Assembly (NCBI GenBank): GCA_021779275.1
Contig: JAJYAX010000002.1
Coordinates: forward strand, 1 to 18,306
Reading direction: 5' to 3'
Length of the DNA: 18,306 bases
From: Deltaproteobacteria bacterium
GTDB lineage: Bacteria; Desulfobacterota; Desulfobulbia; Desulfobulbales; Desulfocapsaceae
Below are positions 1-8,778 of this stretch, piece after piece (positions within the stretch are counted from its first letter, which is position 1; the number at the start of each line of letters is the position of its first letter). The notes below the pieces were generated by a model. It was not told where the DNA came from. It saw nothing but the letters and a program-made list of their open reading frames with translations, and did not search any database. Position numbers and translations under genes: made by a program.

Positions 1-1
1 A

Positions 2-424
2 AGGATCGGGGTGACTATCCTGCTGACCAGCAATGCCCAGATCCTTGGCGTAACCGGTGAGGCGCATCCCTTCCGGGCCTATCTGGATGCGGGTGTTCCC
101 GTGATGCTTGCCACCGATGACCAGGGGATCTCGCGCGGCAGCCATACCGCCGAATTTGAACGGGCCATCACCACCTACGGTCTGCAGTGGGGACAGGTCA
201 AAAAGTTGATCCGCACCAGTATGGATCAGGCCTTCATCGGCGGCAAGGGGCTCTGGCGGACGACTGGGGATTTTAGCCGCAGGGTCGACGCCTGTGAGAC
301 CGATAACCCTGCCGAGCAGGCTGTATCATCCGGTTGTACCGCCTACCTGCAAACAAACGACAAGGCCATGGAACAATGGCGGCTGGAGAAGCAACTTGCC
401 GTCTTCGAAAATCGCGATTGGTAG
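2..424 (+). CDS. Adenosine deaminase family protein, C-terminal part (5' end outside the window)
   Basis: This is the C-terminal about 140 residues of a metal-dependent purine deaminase of the adenosine deaminase superfamily, which hydrolyses adenosine (or a related aminopurine) to inosine and ammonia in the cytoplasm. The reading frame is open from the first bases, so the gene begins upstream. A GTG at 11 is in frame but lies inside the conserved barrel and is not the true start. Visible family signatures are L-T-S-N followed by I-L-G-V-x-G-x-x-H-P, then A-G-V-P-V-x-L-A-T-D-D-Q-G-I-S-R. The T-D-D segment carries the aspartate that binds the catalytic zinc in this family. A typical helical end with 'F-I-G-G-K-G-L-W' follows. 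The pattern is closer to the T-D-D-x-G-x-S-R branch than to the classical N-S-D-D-P enzymes, so the exact substrate is uncertain. It ends 50 bases before the P-type ATPase start and may be co-transcribed with it. Confidence 0.8.
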   Translation, partial: RIGVTILLTSNAQILGVTGEAHPFRAYLDAGVPVMLATDDQGISRGSHTAEFERAITTYGLQWGQVKKLIRTSMDQAFIGGKGLWRTTGDFSRRVDACETDNPAEQAVSSGCTAYLQTNDKAMEQWRLEKQLAVFENRDW

Positions 425-474
425 GAGCTGATTCACCGAATCTGTCGGCTTATTTGAAAGGCGAGACCGAAACG

Positions 475-3168
475 ATGCACCCATCGCAGGCAGACCCGGG
501 CCCGTTGTGGCACACCCTCTCTCTTGACGTCGCCTACGCGCGTCTCCAATCCTCCCCCCTCGGGTTGACGGATGCCGAGGCAAGACTCCGCCTGGCGGAG
601 CATGGTCCCAATGAACTGCAAGGTTCCTCGGGTCCATCGCCGTGGAGGCTCCTTGGTGATCAGTTTAAAAATGTCCTGATAATCATTCTGCTGGCAGCGA
701 CGGTCCTCTCAGCCTTTCTCGGGCGCGGGATTGAGGCCGTCGCGATTGCGGTTATCGTGCTGTTTGCCATCCTTTTGGGATTCGTCCAGGAATATCGTGC
801 CGAACGCGCCATCGATGCCCTGCGTCAGATGGCGGCGCCCACGGCGACCGCACTTCGAGGCCGAAGAGAGTGTCAGGTGCCGGCCCGAGACTTGGTCCCC
901 GGCGATATTGTCGTGCTGGGGGCGGGCGACAGGATTCCTGCCGATGCCAGGCTGATTGAGACCGTCAACCTGCGGATCGAAGAGTCGGCCCTCACCGGCG
1001 AGTCCGTCCCTGCCGAAAAACATACCGGCCCTCACGCTAACCCCGAATTGGCAGTGGGGGACCGCCGGAACATGGTCTTTGCAGGGACCGCGGTTGGCTA
1101 TGGACGCGGCCGGGCGTTGGTGGTGGCCACGGGCATGCATACCGAGTTCGGCAGGATTGTGCTGATGCTGCAGACAGTTGAGACCGGCCGGACGCCCCTG
1201 CAGGAGAATCTGGACAAGGTCGGTCGGGTCTTGGCGCTGGCCTCATTCTTTGTTGTGGCGATCATCGTCGGCCTGGGGCTTTGGCGCGGGCAGCCGTTTA
1301 TTGAGATGTTCATCTTCGGCATCGCCCTGGCCGTGGCGGTTGTCCCCGAGGCCCTGCCGGCGGTTGTCTCAATCTCACTTGCCGTTGGCGTGCAACGGAT
1401 GGTCAAGCGCCATGCCCTGATGCGCCGGCTGCAGGCGGTCGAGACGCTTGGCAGCATCTCGGTTATCTGCTCAGACAAGACCGGCACGCTGACCAGAGAT
1501 GAGATGACCGTTCGCAGAATCTTTGTTTTTGGGCAACTCATTGAGATATCAGGGGAAGGATATGAACCATCAGGCCGGTTCACCTGTGACGGCCGCGAGG
1601 TTGAAATTTCCGGACCGCTGAAGATGCTGCTCAAGGCGGCAGTTCTCGCCTCCGATGCCGCTCTTGTTCAGGATGAGCTGGAAGGACGCTGGCGCAGCCA
1701 GGGAGATCCGACCGAGGGGGCGCTGGTCGTGGCCGCCGCGAAGGCTGGATTGCACAAGGCCGACCTGGAGGCGGAATTTCCTCGCATAGATGAGATTCCG
1801 TTTACCTCGGAAACCAAACGCATGACCACGCTGCACCGGGGGCCTGATGGTCTGATGACCTGTGCAAAAGGGGCTCCGGAGATTATCCTTGAGTCGTGTT
1901 CGCGGCAGCTGACTGCAGATGGAGAGGTGGCGCTTGATGCAAAAACGAGGGAGCTGATCCTGGAGACAGCCCGCCGGATGGCGGGTGAGGCCCTGCGGGT
2001 GCTGGCGGTGGCTTTCAAGCCGGTTGCAACACATGAGAACGCGGAAGCGGAGATGCTCTTTCTGGGGCTGGCCGGTATGATCGATCCGCCGCGACGTGAG
2101 GCGAAGGCCGCGATTCAGACCTGCTCGGATGCCGGGATAAAGGCGGTGATGATTACGGGTGACCACCCGCTGACGGCACGAGCCGTGGCCGGTGAGTTGG
2201 GCCTGCTCAAGAGCGGGCGCCTTGTGACCGGCGCTCAACTTGAGGCAATGACGGAGCTGGAACTTGAACGCGAGGTTGAGAATATCGAGGTCTATGCCCG
2301 TGTTTCCCCGGCCCATAAATTACGTGTCGTAACGGCCTTACAGAAAAATGGCCATATTGTCGCCATGACGGGCGATGGAGTGAATGATGCGCCCGCGCTG
2401 AAAAAGGCCGATATCGGGATTGCCATGGGCATCACCGGCACCGACGTGAGCAAAGAGGCCGCCGCGATGATGCTTACCGACGATAATTTCGTCTCTATCG
2501 TTGCGGCAGTGGAAGAGGGGAGGGGGATCTTTGATAATATCAAGAAATACTTGATGTATCTGCTCTCGTCCAATATCGGTGAAATCGGGCTGATGGCCGG
2601 GGCGACACTGATGGGGATGCCCCTGCCCTTGACCGCCGTCCAGATCCTCTATGTCAATCTTGCAACCGACGGTCTGCCGGCCTTGGCCCTGGCCGTCGAT
2701 CCCCCCGATCCCGATCTGATGCGGCGCCAACCGCGCAATCCGCAAACCAGCATCTTCACCAGGCCGGTCATTACCCTGATGCTGGTCGGCGGGGTCTGGT
2801 CGACGCTGGTCAACCTGGGCCTTTTTATCTGGGCCTGGAATTCCGGCCGGGACCACGATGAGGCCGTCACGATGACCTTCGTCTCGCTGGTCCTTATTCA
2901 ATTTTTTAAGGCTTATAATTTCCGCTCCGACAGACGTTCGGTCCTCAATCAGCCCTTCGCCAATAGGTGGTTGAATGTGGCGATCATCTGGGAGTTGGTC
3001 GTGCTCGGCCTTATCATCTATGTCCCCTTTCTGCAGCACCCCTTCGGCACTTTCAGCCTGTCGCCGGTGGACTGGGCTATCATTATCAGCCTGGCCTTCT
3101 CGGTCTCGCCGGTCCTGGAGGCTGCAAAGTGGCTGGAACGTCGCGGCTGGTTCGGAAAACTGCTATAG
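475..3168 (+). CDS. P2A-type (Ca2+-ATPase-like) cation-transporting P-type ATPase
   Basis: An integral inner-membrane ion pump of 897 residues, the normal size for PacL/SERCA-type ATPases, which exports a cation (most likely Ca2+) using ATP. It has an N-terminal cation-ATPase domain, the actuator motif T-G-E-S (174-177), the M4 motif P-E-A-L-P (291-295), the phosphorylation motif D-K-T-G-T-L-T (phospho-Asp334), and the hinge motif T-G-D-G-V-N-D-A-P (632-640). C-terminal membrane helices follow. Aligned by eye to SERCA, the M4-M6 ion ligands are kept: Glu292, Asn700, Glu703, Asn728, Thr731 and Asp732. The M8 Glu appears replaced by Gln809. The frame is open upstream to an ATG at 334, but that start lies inside the deaminase gene and would add a 47-residue tail of no family character. 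ATG 475 begins just before the usual 'W-H-x-L-S-x-x-x-x-x-x-L' N-terminus, with a weak GGCGAG upstream. Confidence 0.93.
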   Translation: MHPSQADPGPLWHTLSLDVAYARLQSSPLGLTDAEARLRLAEHGPNELQGSSGPSPWRLLGDQFKNVLIIILLAATVLSAFLGRGIEAVAIAVIVLFAILLGFVQEYRAERAIDALRQMAAPTATALRGRRECQVPARDLVPGDIVVLGAGDRIPADARLIETVNLRIEESALTGESVPAEKHTGPHANPELAVGDRRNMVFAGTAVGYGRGRALVVATGMHTEFGRIVLMLQTVETGRTPLQENLDKVGRVLALASFFVVAIIVGLGLWRGQPFIEMFIFGIALAVAVVPEALPAVVSISLAVGVQRMVKRHALMRRLQAVETLGSISVICSDKTGTLTRDEMTVRRIFVFGQLIEISGEGYEPSGRFTCDGREVEISGPLKMLLKAAVLASDAALVQDELEGRWRSQGDPTEGALVVAAAKAGLHKADLEAEFPRIDEIPFTSETKRMTTLHRGPDGLMTCAKGAPEIILESCSRQLTADGEVALDAKTRELILETARRMAGEALRVLAVAFKPVATHENAEAEMLFLGLAGMIDPPRREAKAAIQTCSDAGIKAVMITGDHPLTARAVAGELGLLKSGRLVTGAQLEAMTELELEREVENIEVYARVSPAHKLRVVTALQKNGHIVAMTGDGVNDAPALKKADIGIAMGITGTDVSKEAAAMMLTDDNFVSIVAAVEEGRGIFDNIKKYLMYLLSSNIGEIGLMAGATLMGMPLPLTAVQILYVNLATDGLPALALAVDPPDPDLMRRQPRNPQTSIFTRPVITLMLVGGVWSTLVNLGLFIWAWNSGRDHDEAVTMTFVSLVLIQFFKAYNFRSDRRSVLNQPFANRWLNVAIIWELVVLGLIIYVPFLQHPFGTFSLSPVDWAIIISLAFSVSPVLEAAKWLERRGWFGKLL

Positions 3169-3238
3169 TCTGCAAAGGGAAATGGTATCTGCGGCACCTT
3201 CGATTTCATGCAGTTCATAAAAGAAAGGAGAATCTACC

Positions 3239-4330
3239 ATGTCGAGCAGCTTCGGCACACTTTTTCGGGTGAGCACCTTTGGCGAATCCCACTGCAAGGC
3301 GGTTGGCGTCGTTATTGACGGCTGTCCCCCGGGCCTTGCCTTGAGCGAAGCGGACATCCAGACGCATCTCAACCGGCGGCGTCCCGGCCAGAGCGCGTTG
3401 TCCACCGACAGGCGGGAGGCCGACCAGGTTGTCATTCTGTCAGGAACTGAAGACGGCCGGACCCTTGGCACCCCCATCGCCCTGCAGGTGGCCAATAAGG
3501 ACCAGCGCCCTGGTGATTACGGGGACATGCTGGATATCCCCCGGCCGTCCCATGCCGATTACACTTACCAGATGAAGTACGGCATCCGGGCCTCATCCGG
3601 GGGAGGAAGATCCAGCGCCAGAGAGACCATTGGAACCGTGGCCTCGGGCGCCGTTGCCGCCAAGATTCTGAAGGAAAAATGCAATATCGACATTGTCGCC
3701 TGGGTGAGCAGTGTCGGAGAAATCGAGTCAATGCCTGTAGATGAGAACACCGTTACCCGGGAGGCGGTCGATGCGGCTACGATACGCTGCCCCGACCTCA
3801 AGGCAGCGGTGAAAATGGAGCGGCTTGTCGCCGAACTCAAAGAGCAGGGGGATTCGGTAGGCGGCGTGGTGTCGTGCATCATCCGGAACGTGCCGGCGGG
3901 ACTGGGGGAGCCCACCTTTGAGAAGCTGGAGGCCAAACTGGCCCAGGCGATGCTTGCCATTCCCGCCACCAAAGGATTTGAGGTGGGGTCAGGCTTTGCC
4001 GGCAGCCGTTTATGCGGGTCCCGGCACAATGATCCTTTTATACAAAAAGAGGGACGTCTGGGGACGATCACCAACTTGTCCGGAGGCATCCAGGGCGGTA
4101 TCAGCAATGGCGAACCCATAAGCCTGCGCATCGCCTTCAAGCCGCCGGCAACAATCTCCCTGCCTCAGCTGACAGTCGACTTTTCCGGCAGGGATGCTGT
4201 TCTTGAGGCAAAAGGCCGCCATGACCCCTGCGTTGTTCCCCGGGCGGTTCCCATTGTTGAAGGCATGGCCGCCCTGGTCATTCTTGATATGCTTCTTCGC
4301 CAGGAGGCCAGAAAGGCACTACAATTCTAA
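3239..4330 (+). CDS. aroC: Chorismate synthase
   Basis: Catalyses the last step of the shikimate pathway: trans-1,4 elimination of phosphate from 5-enolpyruvylshikimate-3-phosphate to give chorismate, using reduced FMN. The 363 residues match the usual bacterial length. All three family signatures are readable: [14 protein letters not shown] near residues 15-28, the [10 protein letters not shown] region near 121-130, and [16 protein letters not shown] near 330-345. The conserved N-x-D-Q-R-x-x-D-Y segment is also present. The ATG at 3239 is preceded by AAAGGAG at good spacing, so the start is firm. It lies 70 bases after the ATPase stop and could be read through from it; I see no convincing separate promoter. 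The stop codon is only 2 bases from the stop of the convergent chemotaxis gene. Confidence 0.97.
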   Translation: MSSSFGTLFRVSTFGESHCKAVGVVIDGCPPGLALSEADIQTHLNRRRPGQSALSTDRREADQVVILSGTEDGRTLGTPIALQVANKDQRPGDYGDMLDIPRPSHADYTYQMKYGIRASSGGGRSSARETIGTVASGAVAAKILKEKCNIDIVAWVSSVGEIESMPVDENTVTREAVDAATIRCPDLKAAVKMERLVAELKEQGDSVGGVVSCIIRNVPAGLGEPTFEKLEAKLAQAMLAIPATKGFEVGSGFAGSRLCGSRHNDPFIQKEGRLGTITNLSGGIQGGISNGEPISLRIAFKPPATISLPQLTVDFSGRDAVLEAKGRHDPCVVPRAVPIVEGMAALVILDMLLRQEARKALQF

Positions 4331-4332
4331 CA

Positions 4333-5691
4333 TCAGGTCTTGAACTGCCGGGTGGTGGCGACCGATTTTCCGGCCATTTCCTGAAGCTCCTCCGAGGTTT
4401 GAAGAATGGCCAGCACCGCCTCGTCAACCTGAACAACCGCGTCGGTGACGGTGTTGGACATCTGGGCCATTTCTCCGGCATATATTGCGGCCTGGGATAT
4501 TTTTGTATTGGAATCACCCATATTTTTCGAGGATTCGGACAGGGATTTGGCAATCTCATTTACCGTCGCCGATTGCTCTTCCACTGCACTGGCGATAGTG
4601 GCCACAATGTTACTGTTTTGCGAGATGATGGCGGCCGCATCTTGAATCTCGGTGATGGTTGTTTCTGTGGCATGCTGCACCTCCTCGATGCGGGTTTTTA
4701 TTTCCGTCGCCGCATTGGCCACCTGCCGGGCCAGTTCCTTGATCTCGTTGGCCACGACGGCGAAACCCTTTCCGGCATTTCCGGCTCTGGCCGCCTCTAT
4801 TGTCGCATTGAGGGCCAGAAGGTTGACCTGGTCGGAAATTTCGGTAATGGTCTCGGTGACTTTACCTATTTGATCGGCAGCAAGGCCAAGCTCCGAAATC
4901 TTTCCCAGCGTTTTTTCCATCCGTGCGGTCGTTTCCAGGGTGTTCGCATGGGCCTTGGATGAGGTTCCGGCAATTTCGGCCACGGTTGCGGTCAGCTCTT
5001 CAACCGCTGCTGATATGGACTGGAAATTTCCCGTTGATTCTTCAATGACCGTAGCAATGGCTCCCATATCTCTGCTCTGATAACCGGCTGATCTGAACAC
5101 GGTCTGGGAGATTGACTTGGCGGCGGCGGTTTTTTCTTGAATGGTCCGGATGAGAGAATGAATAGACCTGGCCGCTTCGCTCAGTTTACCTGCATCTCCC
5201 TGGAGGCTGGCGATAATATTTTGGAGTTTTTCCAGGAATGCATTGAAAAATCGTGAGACCATACCCGTTTCATCTTTGCCCGCAAGAGGCAGTCTCTGGG
5301 TGAGGTCGGCCTCGCCTGAGCTGATGTTTTCCAGGCCGTTCGCCACCTTGCGAATTGGTCGTGCGATCAGGGTGGCGATAAGCAAGGCGCCGATGGCTGC
5401 AAGAAGGATAACAACTGTAACAATTGTAATAAATGTTACAGCGGTACTATGGATGCTTGCTTCAGCTTTTTTGTTCATTTCTTCAATCAAATTCTTTGTA
5501 TTTTTCCCTGAAGCCGCTGAAGATTGCTGGGCCTCGATCACATGGCTGAAATTGACAAGTGACTGACTCTTGAAATCGTTAAGAAAGAAGAGCGCGAGAA
5601 AGGTCAAGAGGATGCCAAAGGCTACGGTGCTGGGGACAACGAACCAGAATATCTTTGATCTGATGGATAAATTATTGAGAAAAGTGAACAT
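4333..5691 (-). CDS. Methyl-accepting chemotaxis protein with minimal periplasmic segment
   Basis: An inner-membrane chemoreceptor of 452 residues that relays a signal to CheA/CheW. Layout: short cytoplasmic N-terminus; TM1 about 15-37; an extracytoplasmic stretch of only about 45 residues (38-83); TM2 about 84-109; HAMP domain about 110-162, with [12 protein letters not shown] near 119-131; and a long coiled-coil signalling domain. The conserved hairpin tip reads [18 protein letters not shown] and continues to G-K-G-F-A-V-V-A (about 287-314). No ligand-binding domain fits in the loop, so sensing may be through the membrane, by HAMP, or by a partner. The ATG at 5691 is chosen because a perfect AGGAGG lies 8 bases upstream. 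The upstream ATG at 5760 (23 extra residues) would fall inside the predicted -35 element. The gene is convergent with aroC. No CheR-docking pentapeptide is visible at the C-terminus. Confidence 0.93.
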   Translation of the reverse strand: MFTFLNNLSIRSKIFWFVVPSTVAFGILLTFLALFFLNDFKSQSLVNFSHVIEAQQSSAASGKNTKNLIEEMNKKAEASIHSTAVTFITIVTVVILLAAIGALLIATLIARPIRKVANGLENISSGEADLTQRLPLAGKDETGMVSRFFNAFLEKLQNIIASLQGDAGKLSEAARSIHSLIRTIQEKTAAAKSISQTVFRSAGYQSRDMGAIATVIEESTGNFQSISAAVEELTATVAEIAGTSSKAHANTLETTARMEKTLGKISELGLAADQIGKVTETITEISDQVNLLALNATIEAARAGNAGKGFAVVANEIKELARQVANAATEIKTRIEEVQHATETTITEIQDAAAIISQNSNIVATIASAVEEQSATVNEIAKSLSESSKNMGDSNTKISQAAIYAGEMAQMSNTVTDAVVQVDEAVLAILQTSEELQEMAGKSVATTRQFKT

Positions 5692-5934
5692 AAGAGGCGC
5701 CTCCTGTCTGTGTAATGTCCATAGGTATAAAATTTTATCTCGTGAGCAATGTGATTGCAAATATTATATAGTAATGACGACCTAATATCGTTAAAAGGCA
5801 GTGTAGTGATAGTATGAATATCTCGATTTGAGCTGATGGTAGGCCCTCGAATCCTGGCATCAGTCTCAATGCATGTGCGAAACGGAATGAAAGGACAGAG
5901 GGTTTCCCTGAAAATATAAAAAAAGAGGAAAACA
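5692..5934. promoter_or_regulatory. Divergent intergenic region between the chemotaxis gene and the uncharacterised gene
   Basis: These 243 bases are AT-rich compared with the flanking genes and should hold the control regions for both divergent genes. The minus-strand promoter at 5732-5760 is clear. For the plus-strand gene I see no strong sigma70 pair. The best is TTAAAA (5791-5796), 16 bases from TATGAA (5813-5818), a weak match. I see no terminator, RNA gene or credible small coding region here. Confidence 0.4.
5732..5760 (-). promoter_or_regulatory. Predicted sigma70-type promoter of the chemotaxis receptor
   Basis: On the minus strand, TTGCAA (5760-5755) and TAAAAT (5737-5732) are separated by exactly 17 bases. 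This matches 4/6 and 5/6 of the -35 and -10 consensus. Transcription would begin near 5725, giving a leader of about 34 bases that contains the AGGAGG before ATG 5691. The element also explains why the upstream ATG at 5760 cannot be the start. Confidence 0.5.
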
Positions 5935-6474
5935 ATGGATAGAGATAATCCTGACATGAAACGCTATCTCACCGAGCTCTGTAAAAAGACCCAGGGTGAC
6001 ACAGGCGCCCACGTATCCATGTTCGATGTGGGGGAGGCCATCGGTCTTGAAAAGACCGAGGCCGGTATGATGGCCGAGGAACTCATCGTCGAGGGCCTGG
6101 CGGAACTGATGAGCCTGTCCGGCGGAATCAGCATCACCGCTCAGGGGGTGGAAATGGTTCAGGGAACGGCCGGAGGTCCTGCCTTGAATGGGAGCGGTCT
6201 GCGATTGGGCAGCGAACAGGTTATAGGAGAGCCGGGCCGGCAGGCCGTGGAGATGCTTGTACGGGATGTCAGGGGAGCGCTTGTCACAGGCAAGACCACC
6301 CTTGGGCAGATGGAAGAGATTGTGATCGATATCAAGACCATTGAAATACAGATGCTCTCTCCCAGGCCCAAGACCGACGTGATCCGCGCGGTATGCCGCT
6401 CCTTGCAGGCGGGTTTGGCCGACTCAGGGCTCGGCAAACTGGCGGCAGAGGTGGACAGTCTGATTGCCCGATAA
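5935..6474 (+). CDS. Uncharacterised protein with a possible N-terminal winged-helix fold
   Basis: I do not recognise this 179-residue soluble protein. It has no signal peptide, membrane helix or cysteine cluster. The N-terminal about 75 residues have a helix/helix/turn/helix rhythm and then a short hydrophobic strand region (G-G-I-S-I-T-A-Q-G). This resembles a winged-helix unit of the 'D-V-x-x-x-I-G-L-x-x-x-x-x-x-x-x-x-x-L' kind. A Gly/Ala-rich linker follows (about 78-95), then an amphipathic C-terminal helical region (about 100-179) rich in I/V and D/E. ATG 5935 is preceded by AGAGGA, a good ribosome binding site. It is transcribed divergently from the chemotaxis gene across 243 bases and is convergent with isocitrate lyase. 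A regulatory or adaptor role is only a guess. Confidence 0.75.
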   Translation: MDRDNPDMKRYLTELCKKTQGDTGAHVSMFDVGEAIGLEKTEAGMMAEELIVEGLAELMSLSGGISITAQGVEMVQGTAGGPALNGSGLRLGSEQVIGEPGRQAVEMLVRDVRGALVTGKTTLGQMEEIVIDIKTIEIQMLSPRPKTDVIRAVCRSLQAGLADSGLGKLAAEVDSLIAR

Positions 6475-6497
6475 GGTTTGCCTTGTCAAGCAGCCTT

Positions 6498-8753
6498 TCA
6501 GCTCTTGGCTATGAGCTTCTTCAATTCCTCGCTTTCAGGCCTGACCAGCTCCTTGACTTGCTGAGCGTTGACCCTCGCCACGACAATCTGGCCGACCTCG
6601 ATCTGGATGTCCTCATAAAGCCCCAGCCCGAGCATGCCCTTGGCCTGCGCCTGGTTGTCTTCGGTAGGCGTGACATAGTGAACCGTGCTGACCTTGTAGC
6701 GGTGAATCAGAAACAGGGTAGCCAGGGTCATCAGCCGTTTTTGCCGGAAATCCTCATCAAAGGTATTCTGGTCCCGGATCGACAGCATATTCCGGCCGCG
6801 GCGATCCTGCAGGGTCGCGAAGATGATGTTGGCCATCATCTTCCTGCCGGTGTCGAGGAGGGACAGCTCCAGCAGTTCGGAACCGGCGATGTGCGGTTTG
6901 AGGACGACCTGCAAGCGGGTCTCCAGCTTGTAGTGGCTGCTCCAGAGTCTGAGCCAGTCGGCCAGGCGTTTCGGCGGCACCTCGGTCTCGACCAGGTGCT
7001 GGAACTGGGTGGACCCCTTGCCCATGGCCTTGGTGGTGGCGGTGCCGCCGGAAGCGGCCATCAGCCCGGCGTCTGAACGTGGACCGCCGACGTAGCTCTG
7101 CGGGGTCTTAAACGGTGAATCGATCAACCGCAGCTTGCGCTGCAGACGGGCCAAGGCGAGCATGCCGTCTTCCTTGAGGGCTGTGGCGAATTCCTCGCCC
7201 GCCAAACCGTCCACCTGATGGCCGCCGTAGGTGATGAAGTTGAAGACAAAGCCGAGCTTGCCAAGCTCCGCCGGGAACCTGCGCATCTCCTCCTCGCTCA
7301 TGCCGGTGGTGTCCCAGTTGAACGAGGGAGACAGGTTGTAGGCGAGCAGCTTGTCGGGATAGACGGCGTGAATGGCGTCGGCAAAGATTTTGGCCTCGTG
7401 CAGATTGGCCGTCTTGGTCTCCATCCAGATGATATCGGCAAAGGGGGCGACGGCCAGGGATTTGCTGATGGCGTAGGGCATGCCGCCTCTGACCTGGTAG
7501 TAGCCTTCCGGGGTGCGGGAGATATCGCAGTTCCAGATGATATTGAAGCCCATGGCCCGGGCCTTTTCCCGCGCCTCGACGAAGGATGAGTTCCGGGCGA
7601 AGGCGTACCATTCCTCGACGGTCATCGGCAACTCCGCCCCCTCATCGATATGGAAGGCCATGACATCGGCGACGGCCTCGCTGTAGGTCTTCATGCAGGC
7701 CTCCATCTGCCAGAGCTCCAGCAGGCGGGTGGCCGCCTTGTCGAGGGCCGCATTGAGGACAGCGGTGCTGCGACCGGCAAGCGCCATGATTTCCGTGTCG
7801 ATTTCTTCCGTCAGACCTGTTTTACTCAGCCACTGGTCGGCCTCGGCATAGGCTGCATCGGAGATCCGGTACATCAGGTGGCCGTTGATTTCCGTCACTC
7901 CACCGGCGTAGAACCGGCGCATGATCGCCAGAAAGGCGGTCTTGTAATTGGGGATATTGATATTGGTGGCCCCGAGGATGAAGAAGTGATCGCGCTCGTC
8001 GCCGCGGCCGTCCAGAAAGGTGGCGGCCTCCGCATCGGTCCGGGCGACAATGATCCCCGGGACCTTCATGATGTCCAGCTGCAGCCGGGCGGCATTGAGC
8101 CGTTTGATCTGCTCGTCTACCTGAATCAGCACCTTGCCGGCCTGATGCCCGCATTTTTTGACGCCCGGTTTCTGGTCCTCGATATGATAGCCAGGTACGC
8201 CGGCTTCGACAAAACGGCGGATCAGGTTGCGGACGTGGGCGTCGCCGCCGTGTCCGGTGTCGGCGTCGGCAATGATAAACGGCCGGTAGTCGACAGCCGG
8301 GGTCTGCGCCCGCTCCTCTTCACTCAGGCGCAGGCGTTGGAAAAACTGGTTGCGGTCGGCGGCGAGCAGTGCCCTGATAAGTGGCTCCGCCTCGTCGGGC
8401 ACCTGGCTTAAGGGGTAGCTGGCCAGATCCGGACCGGGATCCTCCTTGACCGAACCCTTGGCCGAGGTGGCCCAGCCCCCCAGATAGATCCCCTCGATTC
8501 CGACGCGTTTGATGGCGACAGCCTGACTGGGGGAGTAGGGACCGAAGGTGGTGATGGCCCGTCCTGCCGCGAACAGCTCACGCAACCGGTCATAGAAGGC
8601 CGCAGCCGCGTCCCGGGCGATGGTGTAGTCCACCGGGATGGTGCCGCGTTGCTCGACCACCTGCTCAGGCGTGTAGAGTCTGATGATCCCTTCGAAGCGG
8701 GGACTCTTAAACCAGTCATGGGTTGCCTGGACCTCATCGATAAATGTCGTCAT
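6498..8753 (-). CDS. aceA: Isocitrate lyase, long (AceA2-like) form
   Basis: Cleaves isocitrate to glyoxylate and succinate, the first step of the glyoxylate shunt. The catalytic signature K-K-C-G-H is at 199-203 (active-site Cys201), and the metal/substrate loop D-A-D-T-G-H-G-G is at 163-170. At 751 residues it is much longer than the about 430-residue E. coli type or the about 530-residue Pseudomonas type. It resembles the long mycobacterial ICL2 group, which carries an inserted helical domain and an extra C-terminal domain. Here the C-terminal about 150 residues, after a G/S/T-rich stretch around 590-615, form an apparent extra domain. In mycobacterial ICL2 that part has been linked to acetyl-CoA control; whether that applies here is inference. 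ATG 8753 has AGGAG 6 bases upstream. The gene starts 25 bases after malate synthase ends, as the last gene of the icd-aceB-aceA unit. Confidence 0.95.
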   Translation of the reverse strand: MTTFIDEVQATHDWFKSPRFEGIIRLYTPEQVVEQRGTIPVDYTIARDAAAAFYDRLRELFAAGRAITTFGPYSPSQAVAIKRVGIEGIYLGGWATSAKGSVKEDPGPDLASYPLSQVPDEAEPLIRALLAADRNQFFQRLRLSEEERAQTPAVDYRPFIIADADTGHGGDAHVRNLIRRFVEAGVPGYHIEDQKPGVKKCGHQAGKVLIQVDEQIKRLNAARLQLDIMKVPGIIVARTDAEAATFLDGRGDERDHFFILGATNINIPNYKTAFLAIMRRFYAGGVTEINGHLMYRISDAAYAEADQWLSKTGLTEEIDTEIMALAGRSTAVLNAALDKAATRLLELWQMEACMKTYSEAVADVMAFHIDEGAELPMTVEEWYAFARNSSFVEAREKARAMGFNIIWNCDISRTPEGYYQVRGGMPYAISKSLAVAPFADIIWMETKTANLHEAKIFADAIHAVYPDKLLAYNLSPSFNWDTTGMSEEEMRRFPAELGKLGFVFNFITYGGHQVDGLAGEEFATALKEDGMLALARLQRKLRLIDSPFKTPQSYVGGPRSDAGLMAASGGTATTKAMGKGSTQFQHLVETEVPPKRLADWLRLWSSHYKLETRLQVVLKPHIAGSELLELSLLDTGRKMMANIIFATLQDRRGRNMLSIRDQNTFDEDFRQKRLMTLATLFLIHRYKVSTVHYVTPTEDNQAQAKGMLGLGLYEDIQIEVGQIVVARVNAQQVKELVRPESEELKKLIAKS

Positions 8754-8778
8754 CGTCTTCTCCTGTTAATCTAAAGGC

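Noticed and set aside
334..474. Upstream ATG that would extend the P-type ATPase by 47 residues
   Set aside because: The extension overlaps the deaminase gene in another frame and has no resemblance to ATPase N-termini; ATG 475 fits the family.
5746..5767. CRP-like half site TGTGAT upstream of the chemotaxis gene
   Set aside because: Only one half matches; the second half of the palindrome is absent.
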